A DNA stretch of 47,355 nucleotides from Chitinophagaceae bacterium (GCA_019747705.1 JAIEQM010000043.1:1-47355); one strand, 5' to 3'. Counted from the first letter of the stretch, positions 26,140 to 34,581 are shown. Translations and numbers: made by a program. Notes: generated by a model not told the origin, from the letters alone.

Positions 26140-26916
26140 ATGGGTCAGAAAGCAAATCCAATTGGTAACAGGTTAGGTATCATCCGTGGCTGGGACAGTA
26201 ACTGGTATGGCAATAAAAAAGATTTTGCCGGCAAGTTAATTGAGGATAACAAAATCAGAACATACCTCAATGCCCGTATCAACAAAGGTGGTATCTCTAA
26301 AATTGTTATTGAGCGCACACTCAACAAACTCATTGTTACCATTCACACTTCCAAGCCTGGTATCATCATTGGTAAAGGCGGTGGCGAAGTAGATCGTATC
26401 AAAGAAGAGTTGAAGAAACTCACCAGCAATGAAGATGTGCAGATCAATATCCTGGAGATCCGTCGCCCGGAAATTGATGCCAACATTGTGGCTGATACCA
26501 TTGCACGGCAGATTGAAAACCGTATCAACTACAAGCGTGCTGTGAAAATGGCTATTGCTTCTGCGTTGCGTATGGGTGCAGAAGGAATTAAAGTAAAAGT
26601 ATCCGGCCGTTTGGGTGGCGCTGAAATTGCACGTACTGAAGAAATCAAACAGGGCCGCACGCCGCTGCATACATTCCGTATGGATATTGATTATGCCAAT
26701 GTGTTTGCATTAACCGTTTATGGTAAGATTGGTATTAAAGTATGGATTTGTAAAGGTGAAGTATTAACCAGGCGTGATTTGAACCCCAACTTTATTGGTG
26801 GTGGCAAAGAAGGTGGTAATGAAAGAAGAGAGGAGCGTCGTGATGACAGACGTGGTGGCGACAGGAGAGATGACCGCCGTGGTGGTGGCCAGCGCAGAGG
26901 TGAAAGAAAAGGATAA
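26140..26916 (+). CDS. rpsC: 30S ribosomal protein S3 with an Arg/Gly/Asp-rich tail
   Basis: 258 residues. The KH domain ([18 protein letters not shown]) and the C-terminal domain ([20 protein letters not shown]) are standard. S3 helps form the mRNA entry channel and has helicase activity with S4 and S5. After about residue 218 comes a 40-residue low-complexity tail with repeated [16 protein letters not shown] units, making it about 25 residues longer than E. coli S3. The 120-base gap after it contains a perfect heptamer array. Confidence 0.97.
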   Translation: MGQKANPIGNRLGIIRGWDSNWYGNKKDFAGKLIEDNKIRTYLNARINKGGISKIVIERTLNKLIVTIHTSKPGIIIGKGGGEVDRIKEELKKLTSNEDVQINILEIRRPEIDANIVADTIARQIENRINYKRAVKMAIASALRMGAEGIKVKVSGRLGGAEIARTEEIKQGRTPLHTFRMDIDYANVFALTVYGKIGIKVWICKGEVLTRRDLNPNFIGGGKEGGNERREERRDDRRGGDRRDDRRGGGQRRGERKG

Positions 26917-26933
26917 TAGGAAGTACGAAATAA

Positions 26934-26996
26934 GAAGTAAGAAGTAAGAAGTAAGAAGTAAGAAGTAAGAAGTAAGAAGTAAGAAGTAAGAAGTAC
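26934..26996. repeat. Tandem heptamer (GAAGTAA)x8 in the rpsC-rplP gap
   Basis: Eight perfect GAAGTAA units run from 26934 to 26989, followed by one GAAGTAC. Copy number of such an array can change by slippage, altering the rpsC-rplP spacing. Related GAAGTA/AAGTAAGA stretches occur in the rpmD-rplO gap and inside the coding gene at 38212-39465. Confidence 0.9.
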
Positions 26997-27036
26997 GAAC
27001 AAAAACAACAAACAGTAACAAGAAATATAAATAACA

Positions 27037-27456
27037 ATGTTACAGCCGAAAAGAACGAAACACAGAAAATCACAGAAAGGCCGCATACGTGCAGTAGCTA
27101 AGCGGGGCGCCAGCATTTCCTTTGGCTCTTATGCTTTAAAAGCCCTGGAACCTGTGTGGTTAACCAACCGCCAGATTGAAAGCGCCCGCCAGGCCATGAC
27201 ACGTGCTATGAAGCGTGAAGGAAATGTATGGATCAGAGTGTTTCCTGATAAAGTAATTACACGCAAGCCCGCTGAAGTGCGTATGGGTAAAGGTAAAGGT
27301 AACCCCGAAGGATGGGCTGCTATTGTTGAGCCGGGACGTATTTTGTTTGAAGCAGATGGTGTGCCTGAAACTGTTGCAAAAGAAGCAATGGCACTGGCTG
27401 CACAAAAGCTTCCTATTAAAACAAAATTTATTGTGCGCAGGGATTTAGTGGCATAG
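27037..27456 (+). CDS. rplP: 50S ribosomal protein L16
   Basis: 139 residues ([52 protein letters not shown]). L16 organises the A-site tRNA region of the large subunit. It follows the heptamer array and precedes rpmC by 33 bases. Confidence 0.97.
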   Translation: MLQPKRTKHRKSQKGRIRAVAKRGASISFGSYALKALEPVWLTNRQIESARQAMTRAMKREGNVWIRVFPDKVITRKPAEVRMGKGKGNPEGWAAIVEPGRILFEADGVPETVAKEAMALAAQKLPIKTKFIVRRDLVA

Positions 27457-27489
27457 TTAAAAAGTTGAAAACAGTATAAACTCAGTATC

Positions 27490-27699
27490 ATGTCAAAGAA
27501 AACTGATTATTTAAAGAGCATACAGGATTTAAACGTTAATGATCTTTCTTCACGTATTAAAGAAGATGAGCAGCGTTTAAAGAAACTGGAGTTTGCACAT
27601 GCCATTTCTCCCCTGGAGAACCCCATGAGCATCCGTGGTTTGAGAAAAGATATTGCCCGTTTAAAAACGGAGCTGAAGAAAAAGCAAATAGGTATCTAA
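27490..27699 (+). CDS. rpmC: 50S ribosomal protein L29
   Basis: 69 residues, two helices, with the [35 protein letters not shown] signature (for example [15 protein letters not shown]). L29 lies beside L23 at the tunnel exit. Spacings to rplP and rpsQ are 33 and 29 bases. Confidence 0.95.
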   Translation: MSKKTDYLKSIQDLNVNDLSSRIKEDEQRLKKLEFAHAISPLENPMSIRGLRKDIARLKTELKKKQIGI

Positions 27700-27728
27700 T
27701 AAAAGCGGTCAGCTTAAAAAGTAAAATA

Positions 27729-27986
27729 ATGGAAGAAAGAAATTTGCGTAAAACGAAGACAGGTGTTGTTACCAGCAGCAAAATGGATAAAACCATTACC
27801 GTAGCTGTTGAGCGTAAAGTAAAACACCCCATCTACGGAAAGTTTGTAAAGAAAACAAACAAGTTCCATGCTCATGATGAAAAGAATGAGTGCGGTGTAG
27901 GTGATACCGTAAAGATTATGGAGAGCCGTCCCCTGAGCAAAACAAAGCGCTGGAGACTGGTGGAAGTGGTAGAAAAAGCGAAATAA
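27729..27986 (+). CDS. rpsQ: 30S ribosomal protein S17
   Basis: 85 residues ([40 protein letters not shown]). A primary 16S rRNA binder of OB-fold type. A 169-base gap with two palindromic repeats follows. Confidence 0.97.
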   Translation: MEERNLRKTKTGVVTSSKMDKTITVAVERKVKHPIYGKFVKKTNKFHAHDEKNECGVGDTVKIMESRPLSKTKRWRLVEVVEKAK

Positions 27987-27990
27987 AGCG

Positions 27991-28019
27991 GCCCCCTAAA
28001 TCCCCCCAAGGGGGACTTT
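27991..28019. repeat. REP-like repeat, copy 5
   Basis: CCCCCTAAATCCCCCCAAGG followed by GGGACTTT, five bases after the rpsQ stop. It is nearly the reverse complement of copy 1 at 21541-21566. Confidence 0.65.
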
Positions 28020-28103
28020 GGTAAGCCTCCGAATAAATTAAGCTGAGTAAAGCAAATAAGTTGAAATGCTTAATTACAAAAGTTGATTTTTAAACAAATG
28101 CCC

Positions 28104-28142
28104 GGCCTCTCCCGAAATATCGGGAGAACGAGGGATAGGCCA
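28104..28142. repeat. Nested palindrome upstream of rplN
   Basis: An eight-base stem TCTCCCGA/TCGGGAGA with loop AATA (28108-28127) lies inside an outer GGCCT/AGGCC pair. The whole element sits 15-50 bases before the rplN start, so it would be part of the rplN ribosome-binding region in the operon mRNA. Confidence 0.6.
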
Positions 28143-28155
28143 AAAGCTTAAAAAT

Positions 28156-28524
28156 ATGATTCAGCAAGAAAGCAGGTTAAACGTAGCCGATAACAGTGGT
28201 GCTAAAGAAGTACTCTGCATTAAAGTATTGGGTAACAGCGGCCAGGATTATGCAAAGATTGGCGACAAGATTGTTGTTACTGTTAAAGATGCATTACCCG
28301 GTGGTGGTATTAAAAAAGGTACCGTTGCCAAAGCAGTAATTGTTCGTACAAAAAACAAGCTGCGCCGTAAAGATGGTTCTTATATCCGTTTTGATGATAA
28401 CGCTGTTGTTATTCTTACCGCAAGTGATGAACCACGTGGCACACGTATTTTCGGCCCGGTTGCAAGAGAGCTGCGTGATAAAGGTTATATGAAGATTATT
28501 TCATTGGCGCCTGAAGTGCTTTAA
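28156..28524 (+). CDS. rplN: 50S ribosomal protein L14
   Basis: 122 residues ([40 protein letters not shown]). L14 forms an intersubunit bridge and is the binding site of the silencing factor RsfS. It is flanked by unusually long gaps (169 and 193 bases) with hairpins. Confidence 0.98.
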   Translation: MIQQESRLNVADNSGAKEVLCIKVLGNSGQDYAKIGDKIVVTVKDALPGGGIKKGTVAKAVIVRTKNKLRRKDGSYIRFDDNAVVILTASDEPRGTRIFGPVARELRDKGYMKIISLAPEVL

Positions 28525-28586
28525 AAAAGCCGGTAGCCGATAGTAATTAGTGGGTAGTGTTGAATAGTATTAAGGAAGTACAAGAG

Positions 28587-28635
28587 TCGAGACGCTTTCG
28601 GTCTCGATGCCGGATGAAAACTTCGGCATGCGACG
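28587..28635. repeat. Two hairpins in the rplN-rplX gap
   Basis: TCGAGAC/GTCTCGA (28587-28593 with 28601-28607) is followed directly by an ATGCCG/CGGCAT stem (about 28607-28628). They occupy the middle of a 193-base gap, the second longest within the operon. No promoter or T run accompanies them, so they are probably REP-like repeats rather than terminators. Confidence 0.5.
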
Positions 28636-28717
28636 CAACAGCAGATGAACAGAAAAGTAAAAGCTGGTAACAAAAACAAAAAATCATTCCGGCAAAATCC
28701 GGGATAAACATAAAAAC

Positions 28718-29050
28718 ATGAAGACAAGATTTCAACCAAAGTTCAACATCAAAAAAGGCGACTCTGTAGTAGTAATTGCCGGTGATGATAAAGATGTGAA
28801 GAAACCAAGAACGGTTTTGGAAGTATTTCCTGATAAAAGCCGTGTACTGGTTGAAGGTGCAAACGTTGTAACCAAACATACCAAGCCCAGTGCCCAGAAC
28901 ACGAAGGGTGGTATTGTAAAAAGGGAAGCCCCCATTCACATCAGCAATGTAATGATGTGGGATGGCAAGCAGGCAACCAAAGTACAACGCACCCGTGAAA
29001 ATGGAAAGCTGGTACGTGTATCCAAAAAGAGCGGACAAGCGATTAAGTAA
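28718..29050 (+). CDS. rplX: 50S ribosomal protein L24
   Basis: 110 residues with the KOW motif (FNIKKGDSVVVIAGDDKDVK) and VEGANVVTKHTKPS. L24 starts assembly of the large subunit. It precedes rplE by 29 bases. Confidence 0.97.
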   Translation: MKTRFQPKFNIKKGDSVVVIAGDDKDVKKPRTVLEVFPDKSRVLVEGANVVTKHTKPSAQNTKGGIVKREAPIHISNVMMWDGKQATKVQRTRENGKLVRVSKKSGQAIK

Positions 29051-29079
29051 TTCTGAACAAGCGTAAATAACGATAAACA

Positions 29080-29649
29080 ATGAGCACAACAAAATATACT
29101 CCCCGTTTGGCCAGCAAATACAAAGCAGAAGTTGTTCCTGCTTTGATGAAGCGCTTTGGTTATAAAAGCATTATGCAGGTGCCCAAACTTGAGAAAATCT
29201 GTTTAAACCGTGGTGTAAACGGCGCCGTGAATGATAAGAAGCTGGTGGATATTGCACTGGATGAACTCACCACGATCACCGGGCAGAAAGCAGTAGCAAC
29301 CATGAGTAAGAAAGATATTTCCAACTTTAAGCTGCGTAAGAACATGCCCATTGGTGCACGTGTAACATTGCGTGGCGCCAACATGTATGAGTTCCTGGAT
29401 CGTTTGATTTCTTCTGCATTACCCCGTGTACGTGACTTTAAAGGTGTGAATGACAAATCATTTGATGGCCGTGGTAACTATACCATGGGTGTTACAGAAC
29501 AAATCATTTTCCCTGAGGTGGATATTGACAAGGTGAACAAGATTACAGGATTGGATATTACGTTTGTTACTACTGCTTCTACTAACGAAGAAGCGTATGA
29601 GTTGCTGAAGGAAATGGGAATGCCGTTTAAAAATGCTAAAAAAGACTAA
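29080..29649 (+). CDS. rplE: 50S ribosomal protein L5
   Basis: 189 residues, slightly longer than in E. coli ([54 protein letters not shown]). L5 binds 5S rRNA in the central protuberance and contacts P-site tRNA. An 81-base gap precedes rpsN. Confidence 0.98.
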   Translation: MSTTKYTPRLASKYKAEVVPALMKRFGYKSIMQVPKLEKICLNRGVNGAVNDKKLVDIALDELTTITGQKAVATMSKKDISNFKLRKNMPIGARVTLRGANMYEFLDRLISSALPRVRDFKGVNDKSFDGRGNYTMGVTEQIIFPEVDIDKVNKITGLDITFVTTASTNEEAYELLKEMGMPFKNAKKD

Positions 29650-29730
29650 ACAATAAAAATTACAAAATACAAATAGCAAGAACCAAAATTGAAATTTGGA
29701 TTTTGATTTTTGGAATTTAAAATAAAACAA

Positions 29731-30000
29731 ATGGCTAAATCATCAGTAAAAGCCCGTCAGAAAAAAAGAGAAAAGTTAGCAGCCCAGTATGCTGAAAAGC
29801 GTGCTGCCCTTAAAGCTGCAGGTGATTATGCTGCTTTGGATAAGCTTCCAAAAAATGCATCGCCTGTACGTTTAAAAAACAGGTGCCAGTTAACCGGTCG
29901 CCCCAGGGGTTACATGCGTTACTTTGGTATATCACGTGTTATTTTCCGTGATATGGCATTGAACGGACAAATACCCGGCGTTAAAAAAGCAAGCTGGTAA
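29731..30000 (+). CDS. rpsN: 30S ribosomal protein S14 (zinc-free form)
   Basis: 89 residues from the ATG at 29731 ([20 protein letters not shown]); an ATG 21 bases earlier is in frame but adds non-conserved residues. Only one Cys is present ([10 protein letters not shown]), so this is the C-minus, zinc-independent type. S14 completes the head of the 30S subunit. Confidence 0.96.
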   Translation: MAKSSVKARQKKREKLAAQYAEKRAALKAAGDYAALDKLPKNASPVRLKNRCQLTGRPRGYMRYFGISRVIFRDMALNGQIPGVKKASW

Positions 30001-30086
30001 TTTTCTTTTAAACATGTATGCAGGTTTTGAATATGATGCATACATCAGTAAACAATTATTAAAAATCATTCAACTAAAGAATTAAA

Positions 30087-30485
30087 ATGGTAACAGATCC
30101 TATTGCAGATTATTTAACCCGTGTTCGTAATGCACAAATGGCGGGGCACAGAATTGTAGAAATTCCTGCTTCTAATTTGAAAAAGCGTATTACAGAAATT
30201 CTGTACGATCAGGGTTATATTCTGAAATACAAATTTGAGGATGATAAAACACAGGGTGTTATTAAAATAGCCCTTAAGTATGATCCCACAACACGTCAGC
30301 CGGCTATTCAATCTCTGGAAAGAATCAGTCGCCCCGGTTTACGTCAATATGCAAAGCCTGATGAGTTCCGCCGTGTAAAGAATGGCTTGGGTATTGCCAT
30401 CATCAGCACATCAAAAGGTGTAATGACTGATAAGCAGGCAAAAGCAAGTAATGTAGGTGGTGAAGTGCTTTGCTATGTTTATTAA
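30087..30485 (+). CDS. rpsH: 30S ribosomal protein S8
   Basis: 132 residues (DPIADYLTRVRNAQMAGH; STSKGVMTDKQAKASNVGGE). S8 is a primary 16S binder and in E. coli represses the spc operon. The 170-base gap after it holds a REP-like repeat and a small toxin-like ORF fragment. Confidence 0.97.
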   Translation: MVTDPIADYLTRVRNAQMAGHRIVEIPASNLKKRITEILYDQGYILKYKFEDDKTQGVIKIALKYDPTTRQPAIQSLERISRPGLRQYAKPDEFRRVKNGLGIAIISTSKGVMTDKQAKASNVGGEVLCYVY

Positions 30486-30515
30486 GCCCCCGGCCCCAAA
30501 GGGAAGTAAAAGGCA
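30486..30515. repeat. REP-like repeat, copy 6
   Basis: GCCCCCGGCCCCAAAGGGAAG directly follows the rpsH stop and is followed by TAAAAGGCA, the same order as copies 2 and 4. Confidence 0.6.
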
Positions 30516-30541
30516 ACATAAAGACAAATTGAAAGTTGAAA

Positions 30542-30637
30542 ATGGTTCAAGGAGTCTATAAAATAAAAGTGACACGAGAATATAAAGTTCTCTATACGGT
30601 AACTGAAAACGTGAAGCTTAATTTTCAAAATTTATAA
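30542..30637 (+). pseudogene. 31-codon ORF resembling the C-terminal half of a RelE/ParE-type toxin
   Basis: ATG at 30542 to TAA at 30637 encodes 31 residues including GVYKIKVTREYKVLYTVTEN. The alternating strand pattern and Y-K-I-K-V...Y-K-V-L-Y resemble the core strands of RelE/ParE/HigB toxins (often G-x-Y-R-I-R-V-x-D-Y-R-V-x-Y). It is too short to be a complete toxin and no antitoxin is adjacent. It lies between rpsH and rplF in the same orientation. Chance resemblance is possible. Confidence 0.3.
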
Positions 30638-30655
30638 TATCTAATTCAAATTATT

Positions 30656-31210
30656 ATGTCTCGTATAGGTAAAAAGCCGGTTACAATTCCACAGGGAGTA
30701 ACTGTTACACTCGGAAAAGATAACAGTGTTACTGTTAAAGGACCTAAAGGTGAATTAAAGCAGGAAATTGACCGTGATATTACAGTAGAAGTAAAAGATG
30801 GTGAGGTTACATTTGGTCGTCCTACTGACCAGGGACGTCACCGTGCATTGCATGGTTTGTACCGTTCACTCATCAGCAACATGGTGAAAGGCGTTACTGA
30901 AGGTTACAGCCGCAAGCTGGAACTGGTGGGTGTGGGTTATAAAGCTGCTAACCAGGGTAATCTTCTGGATCTGGCTTTAGGTTATTCTCACAACATCATC
31001 TTTGAAGTTCCTAAGGAATTAAAAGTGGCTACTGCGCAGGAAAAGGGTCAGAACCCAAGCATTACACTGGAAGGTATTGACAAACAATTACTCGGCGCTG
31101 TTGCTGCAAAACTCAGAAGCCTGCGTAAACCTGAACCATACAAAGGAAAGGGTGTGAAGTATGAAGGTGAATTTATCCGTCGTAAGGCAGGTAAAGCAGC
31201 AGGTAAGTAA
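30656..31210 (+). CDS. rplF: 50S ribosomal protein L6
   Basis: 184 residues (MSRIGKKPVTIPQGV; GVTEGYSRKLELVGVGYKA; PEPYKGKGVKYEGEFIRRKA). L6 lies near the factor-binding site. A REP-like repeat begins at its stop, in an 86-base gap to rplR. Confidence 0.98.
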   Translation: MSRIGKKPVTIPQGVTVTLGKDNSVTVKGPKGELKQEIDRDITVEVKDGEVTFGRPTDQGRHRALHGLYRSLISNMVKGVTEGYSRKLELVGVGYKAANQGNLLDLALGYSHNIIFEVPKELKVATAQEKGQNPSITLEGIDKQLLGAVAAKLRSLRKPEPYKGKGVKYEGEFIRRKAGKAAGK

Positions 31211-31242
31211 GCCCCCTAACTCCCTAAAGGGGGAAATAAGGA
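31211..31242. repeat. REP-like repeat, copy 7
   Basis: GCCCCCTAACTCCCTAAAGG followed by GGGAAATAAGGA, directly after the rplF stop. Its CCCTAAAGGG core is shared with copies 2 and 3. A CTCCTGG/CAGGAG-type hairpin follows near 31261-31281. Confidence 0.6.
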
Positions 31243-31296
31243 AAATAAAATTTCAAATGATCTCCTGGCAGAATCAGGAGGTATAAATAAAGAAAG

Positions 31297-31656
31297 ATGA
31301 AAACAGGAAGTAAATTAGTACGGAGACAAAAAATCCGTCACGGCATCCGCAAGAAAGTTGCAGGCACTCCTTCAAAACCACGTTTGAGTGTGTTCCGCAG
31401 CAATGCTGATATCTATGTTCAGCTGATTGATGATGTAAATGGTGCAACTATTGCAGCAGCATCATCTGCTGATAAAGACATCAAAGCACAGAAAGGAACC
31501 AAGATTGAAAAGAGCAAAATGGTGGGTGCTGCTATTGCACAAAAAGCAACATCACTTGGTTTGGAGGCAGTAGTGTTTGACCGTGGCGGCAACCTTTATC
31601 ATGGCCGAGTGAAGGCAGTGGCTGAAGGTGCACGTGAAGCAGGATTAAAATTCTAA
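31297..31656 (+). CDS. rplR: 50S ribosomal protein L18
   Basis: 119 residues (RRQKIRHGIRKKVAGTPSKP; FDRGGNLYHGRVKAVAEGAR). L18 binds 5S rRNA together with L5. It precedes rpsE by 31 bases. Confidence 0.97.
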   Translation: MKTGSKLVRRQKIRHGIRKKVAGTPSKPRLSVFRSNADIYVQLIDDVNGATIAAASSADKDIKAQKGTKIEKSKMVGAAIAQKATSLGLEAVVFDRGGNLYHGRVKAVAEGAREAGLKF

Positions 31657-31687
31657 ACTCAAATCGTAAACATTTAATCAATTATAA

Positions 31688-32206
31688 ATGTCGAAAGTAA
31701 TTACAAACAAAGTAAAAGCCGGTGACCTGGAACTGAAAGAAAAGGTAGTTGCCATTAACCGTGTTGTAAAAACAACAAAAGGTGGACGTGCCTTCAGTTT
31801 CTCTGCACTGGTGGTTGTAGGAAATGAAAATGGTGTGGTGGGTCATGGTTTGGGTAAAGCCAAAGAAGTGCAGGAAGCCATTTCAAAAGGAATTGAAGAT
31901 GCTAAAAAGAATTTGATTAAAGTTCCTGTAATGCATGGTACTATTCCTCATGATCAGCTGGCGAAAGAAGGCGCTGCTAAAGTATTGATTAAGCCTGCTG
32001 CACACGGTACGGGTGTAATTGCAGGAGGCAGCATGCGTGCTGTACTGGAAAGCGCAGGTGTTACTGACGTATTAGCAAAATCTCTTGGTTCAGCTAATCC
32101 TCATAACGTGGTGAAAGCAACATTTAAAGCATTGGCCATGCTGCGTGAACCCATCCATGTTTCAAGAACAAGAAACCTTGGTTTGAAAAAAGTATTTAAC
32201 GGATAA
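31688..32206 (+). CDS. rpsE: 30S ribosomal protein S5
   Basis: 172 residues ([40 protein letters not shown]). S5 shapes the mRNA entry channel and affects decoding accuracy. The 97-base gap to rpmD is filled by ACACCCTAC-type tandem repeats. Confidence 0.98.
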   Translation: MSKVITNKVKAGDLELKEKVVAINRVVKTTKGGRAFSFSALVVVGNENGVVGHGLGKAKEVQEAISKGIEDAKKNLIKVPVMHGTIPHDQLAKEGAAKVLIKPAAHGTGVIAGGSMRAVLESAGVTDVLAKSLGSANPHNVVKATFKALAMLREPIHVSRTRNLGLKKVFNG

Positions 32207-32249
32207 AATGGTAGAAGGTAAAAGGCTAAAGGTAAAGGGCAAAAGCTCA

Positions 32250-32292
32250 AACCTTACACCCTACACCTTACACCCTACACCCTACACCTTAA
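32250..32292. repeat. Short tandem repeats in the rpsE-rpmD gap
   Basis: CCTTACACCCTACACCTTAC followed by ACCCTACACCCTACACCTTAA forms an imperfect array of a 7-base CCTACAC-like unit. It lies immediately upstream of rpmD and keeps an open frame into it, which creates a false upstream start at 32208. Confidence 0.75.
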
Positions 32293-32303
32293 ACCTTTTT
32301 GAT

Positions 32304-32486
32304 ATGAAAAAAATAAAAATCACTTTAGTAAAGAGCCCGATTGACAGACCTGAGCGTCAGAAGTTAACATTACAGGCTCTTGGTTTAAATAAAACCAATT
32401 CTTCTAAAGAAGTTGAAGCAACGCCACAGGTATTGGGAATGATTTCAAAAGTAAATCATTTGCTCCAAGTGGAGGAGCTGGCTTAA
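32304..32486 (+). CDS. rpmD: 50S ribosomal protein L30
   Basis: 60 residues from the ATG at 32304 (MKKIKITLVKSPIDRPERQK), the normal length. An in-frame ATG at 32208 would add 32 residues encoded by the repeat array and is rejected. It is followed by a repeat-rich 128-base gap. Confidence 0.95.
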   Translation: MKKIKITLVKSPIDRPERQKLTLQALGLNKTNSSKEVEATPQVLGMISKVNHLLQVEELA

Positions 32487-32593
32487 AGAAGTACGAAGTA
32501 AGATGTACGAGGTATGAAAAGAACCTGGTGCATCATCTTACTTCTTACATCATACATTATATTTTAAAATGCGAGCCCCGATGCTTTCGGGGC
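32487..32593. repeat. Inverted AAGTAAGATG repeats and a hairpin in the rpmD-rplO gap
   Basis: GAAGTACGAAGTAAGATGTA (from 32488) pairs imperfectly with CATCATCTTACTTCTTACAT (32530-32551), using the same GAAGTAAGA unit as the array after rpsC. At 32575-32593 GCCCCGA and TCGGGGC form a seven-base stem with a TGCTT loop, 22 bases before rplO. Confidence 0.65.
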
Positions 32594-32614
32594 GTAAGTT
32601 CAAAATAAAAGCAA

Positions 32615-33064
32615 ATGAAACTGCACACATTAAAACCTGCGAAAGGTTCAGTAAAAAAAGAAAAGCGTTTAGGTCGTGGTGAAGCATCCGGTAAGGGTGG
32701 TACATCTACAAAAGGTAACAAGGGTGGTCAAAGCCGTGCCGGTTATAAAAGTAAAATGGCACATGAAGGCGGACAGATGCCCATTCAGCGCCGTGTTCCC
32801 AAGCGTGGATTTAAGAACCCTGACCGTGTTGAGTATAAAGTATTCAACCTGGGGCAAATTGAAACCATTGCTGAAAAATATGGCTTTGCCGAATTCTCAC
32901 TTGAGAATCTTTATACCAATGGTTTGATCAGCCGTACTGATAAAGTGAAAGTACTGGGTAACGGTGAAATCAAAACCAAACTGGTTTTCAAAGTAAATGC
33001 AGTGAGCGCTAAAGCAAAAACTGCTATTGAAGGTGCAGGCGGAAGCGTGGAAACTGTAAAGTAA
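32615..33064 (+). CDS. rplO: 50S ribosomal protein L15
   Basis: 149 residues (MKLHTLKPAKGSVKKEKRLG; GGTSTKGNKGGQSRAGYKSK; EGGQMPIQRRVPKRGFKNP). L15 is a late-assembly protein that binds 23S rRNA. A strong terminator hairpin stands 17 bases after its stop, before secY. Confidence 0.97.
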   Translation: MKLHTLKPAKGSVKKEKRLGRGEASGKGGTSTKGNKGGQSRAGYKSKMAHEGGQMPIQRRVPKRGFKNPDRVEYKVFNLGQIETIAEKYGFAEFSLENLYTNGLISRTDKVKVLGNGEIKTKLVFKVNAVSAKAKTAIEGAGGSVETVK

Positions 33065-33080
33065 TTTACCGATATTTGCC

Positions 33081-33107
33081 CGACGCATGGAAATGCGTCG
33101 TTTTTTT
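33081..33107 (+). terminator. Perfect intrinsic terminator between rplO and secY
   Basis: CGACGCAT (33081-33088), a GGAA tetraloop, ATGCGTCG (33093-33100) and seven T residues (33101-33107). The stem is perfect and the loop is of the stable GNRA type. It lies inside what is usually one transcript (rplO-secY-map). Either it reduces secY expression relative to ribosomal proteins or secY has its own promoter. Confidence 0.75.
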
Positions 33108-33140
33108 GTTCAGCGCAAAATTTTAAAAAGAACTTTTCCA

Positions 33141-34484
33141 GTGAAGAAACTCATACAAACCCTAAAGAATATCTGGAGCATTGAAGAGTTAAAAGAGAAA
33201 ATCATTTATACTCTTTTATTGCTTGTTGTATATCGTATAGGTTCCCATATTGTGTTGCCGGGTGTTGATCCTAACGGATTAAAAGTACTCAATTCAAAAG
33301 CAAAAGAAGGCCTGCTTGGTATCTTCGATTCATTTGCAGGTGGCGCCTTTTCAAGCGCCTCTATTTTTGCATTGGGCATCATGCCCTATATCTCTGCATC
33401 TATCTTTATGCAATTGATGACCATCCTGGTTCCTCAGTTACAAAAACTGCAGAAGGAAGGGGATAGCGGAAGAAAGAAAATCAACCAGTGGACAAGATAC
33501 CTCACCATAATTGTAACCATGTTCCAGGCAAGCGCTTATGTAACTTATCTCAGAAGCGCTGATGTGGCGGGTGGTGCAATTAACCCGGCATTAACCAGCA
33601 CTATGTTCTGGTTAATTACAACAATTGTATTAACTGCCGGTACCATGTTTGTTATGTGGCTGGGCGAACGTATTACTGATAAAGGGTTGGGTAATGGTAC
33701 ATCACTCATTATCATGATTGGTATCCTTGCACGTTTCCCTGCATCTATTGCAGCGGAATTTGATGCCAAGATGAACCGTGGTGGTGGTGGTCTGCTCATC
33801 TTTATGATTGAAATTGCAGCGCTTATTGCTATCATCATGGGATTGATTGTGCTGGTACAGGGTGTTCGAAAAATTGCCATCAATTATGCCAAACAAATTG
33901 TGGGCAACCGCCAGTTTGGTGGTGCACGACAGTTCTTACCTATTAAAGTCAACAGCGCCGGTGTAATGCCCATCATCTTTGCACAGGCTATTATGTTTTT
34001 GCCAACATTGCTGGTGGGTTTTAATGCTACAAAAGGGATTGCCTCCACGCTTAGTGACCATGGCAATATCTGGTACATGATTATCTACTCCATTCTTGTA
34101 ATTGGGTTTACATTTTTATACACAGCGTTAATCTTTAATCCAAAACAAATTGCAGATAACCTGAAGCAGAACAACGGATTTATTCCAGGTGTAAAACCCG
34201 GACAGCCCACTGCTGATTATATCGGAAGTGTGATGGATAAGATTACACTGCCCGGCGCTATCTTCCTTGCATTTGTGGGAATATTGCCCGGTATTGCAAA
34301 GAACTTAAATGTATCCAGCGGTTTCTCCACCTTTTTTGGCGGTACATCCCTGCTGATTATGGTAGGTGTAATTTTAGATACATTGCAGCAGATTGAAACG
34401 CATTTGTTAATGCGCCAGTACGATGGATTAATGAAAGGCGGAAGAATACAGGGACGCCAGACTGCATCAACAACATCGGTTTAA
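33141..34484 (+). CDS. secY: Preprotein translocase subunit SecY
   Basis: 447 residues from a GTG start at 33141 (VKKLIQTLKNIWSIEELKEK), which matches the usual SecY N-terminus. An ATG at 33087 is in frame but lies in the loop of the terminator hairpin and would add 18 basic residues. The ten membrane helices of the Sec channel are present, with GIMPYISASIFMQL at the plug/second helix, GLGNGTSLIIM, and the C-terminal QYDGLMKGGRIQGR. SecY forms the protein-conducting channel with SecE and SecG. A terminator follows at 34503. Confidence 0.97.
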   Translation: MKKLIQTLKNIWSIEELKEKIIYTLLLLVVYRIGSHIVLPGVDPNGLKVLNSKAKEGLLGIFDSFAGGAFSSASIFALGIMPYISASIFMQLMTILVPQLQKLQKEGDSGRKKINQWTRYLTIIVTMFQASAYVTYLRSADVAGGAINPALTSTMFWLITTIVLTAGTMFVMWLGERITDKGLGNGTSLIIMIGILARFPASIAAEFDAKMNRGGGGLLIFMIEIAALIAIIMGLIVLVQGVRKIAINYAKQIVGNRQFGGARQFLPIKVNSAGVMPIIFAQAIMFLPTLLVGFNATKGIASTLSDHGNIWYMIIYSILVIGFTFLYTALIFNPKQIADNLKQNNGFIPGVKPGQPTADYIGSVMDKITLPGAIFLAFVGILPGIAKNLNVSSGFSTFFGGTSLLIMVGVILDTLQQIETHLLMRQYDGLMKGGRIQGRQTASTTSV

Positions 34485-34502
34485 AATTTTTAATTGATAC
34501 GC

Positions 34503-34532
34503 AAAACCCTGGCAACACAGTCAGGGTTTTTT
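34503..34532 (+). terminator. Intrinsic terminator after secY
   Basis: AAAACCCTG (34503-34511) pairs perfectly with CAGGGTTTT (34522-34530), ten-base loop, followed by TT and AT-rich DNA. It separates secY from map, which often share a transcript. Confidence 0.8.
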
Positions 34533-34538
34533 AATAAT

Positions 34539-34581
34539 CTCTTTTCCGGTCAGACGACTGCGCCGGCCGACCGGAAAAGAG
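34539..34581. promoter_or_regulatory. Long hairpin just upstream of map
   Basis: CTCTTTTCCGGTC (34539-34551) and GACCGGAAAAGAG (34569-34581) are perfect 13-base complements around a GC-rich 17-base loop that contains GCCGGC. The hairpin ends 15 bases before the map ATG, so in mRNA it would crowd the ribosome-binding region. It may be a control element or another palindromic repeat. Confidence 0.5.

Noticed and set aside
26934..26996. CRISPR array
   Set aside because: The units are seven bases in direct tandem without spacers.
32208..32303. N-terminal extension of L30
   Set aside because: It is encoded by a simple tandem repeat and doubles nothing conserved; ATG 32304 yields the usual 60-residue protein.
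33087..33140. ATG at 33087 as the start of secY
   Set aside because: It is in the stem-loop of a terminator and adds 18 non-conserved basic residues; GTG at 33141 gives the normal SecY N-terminus.
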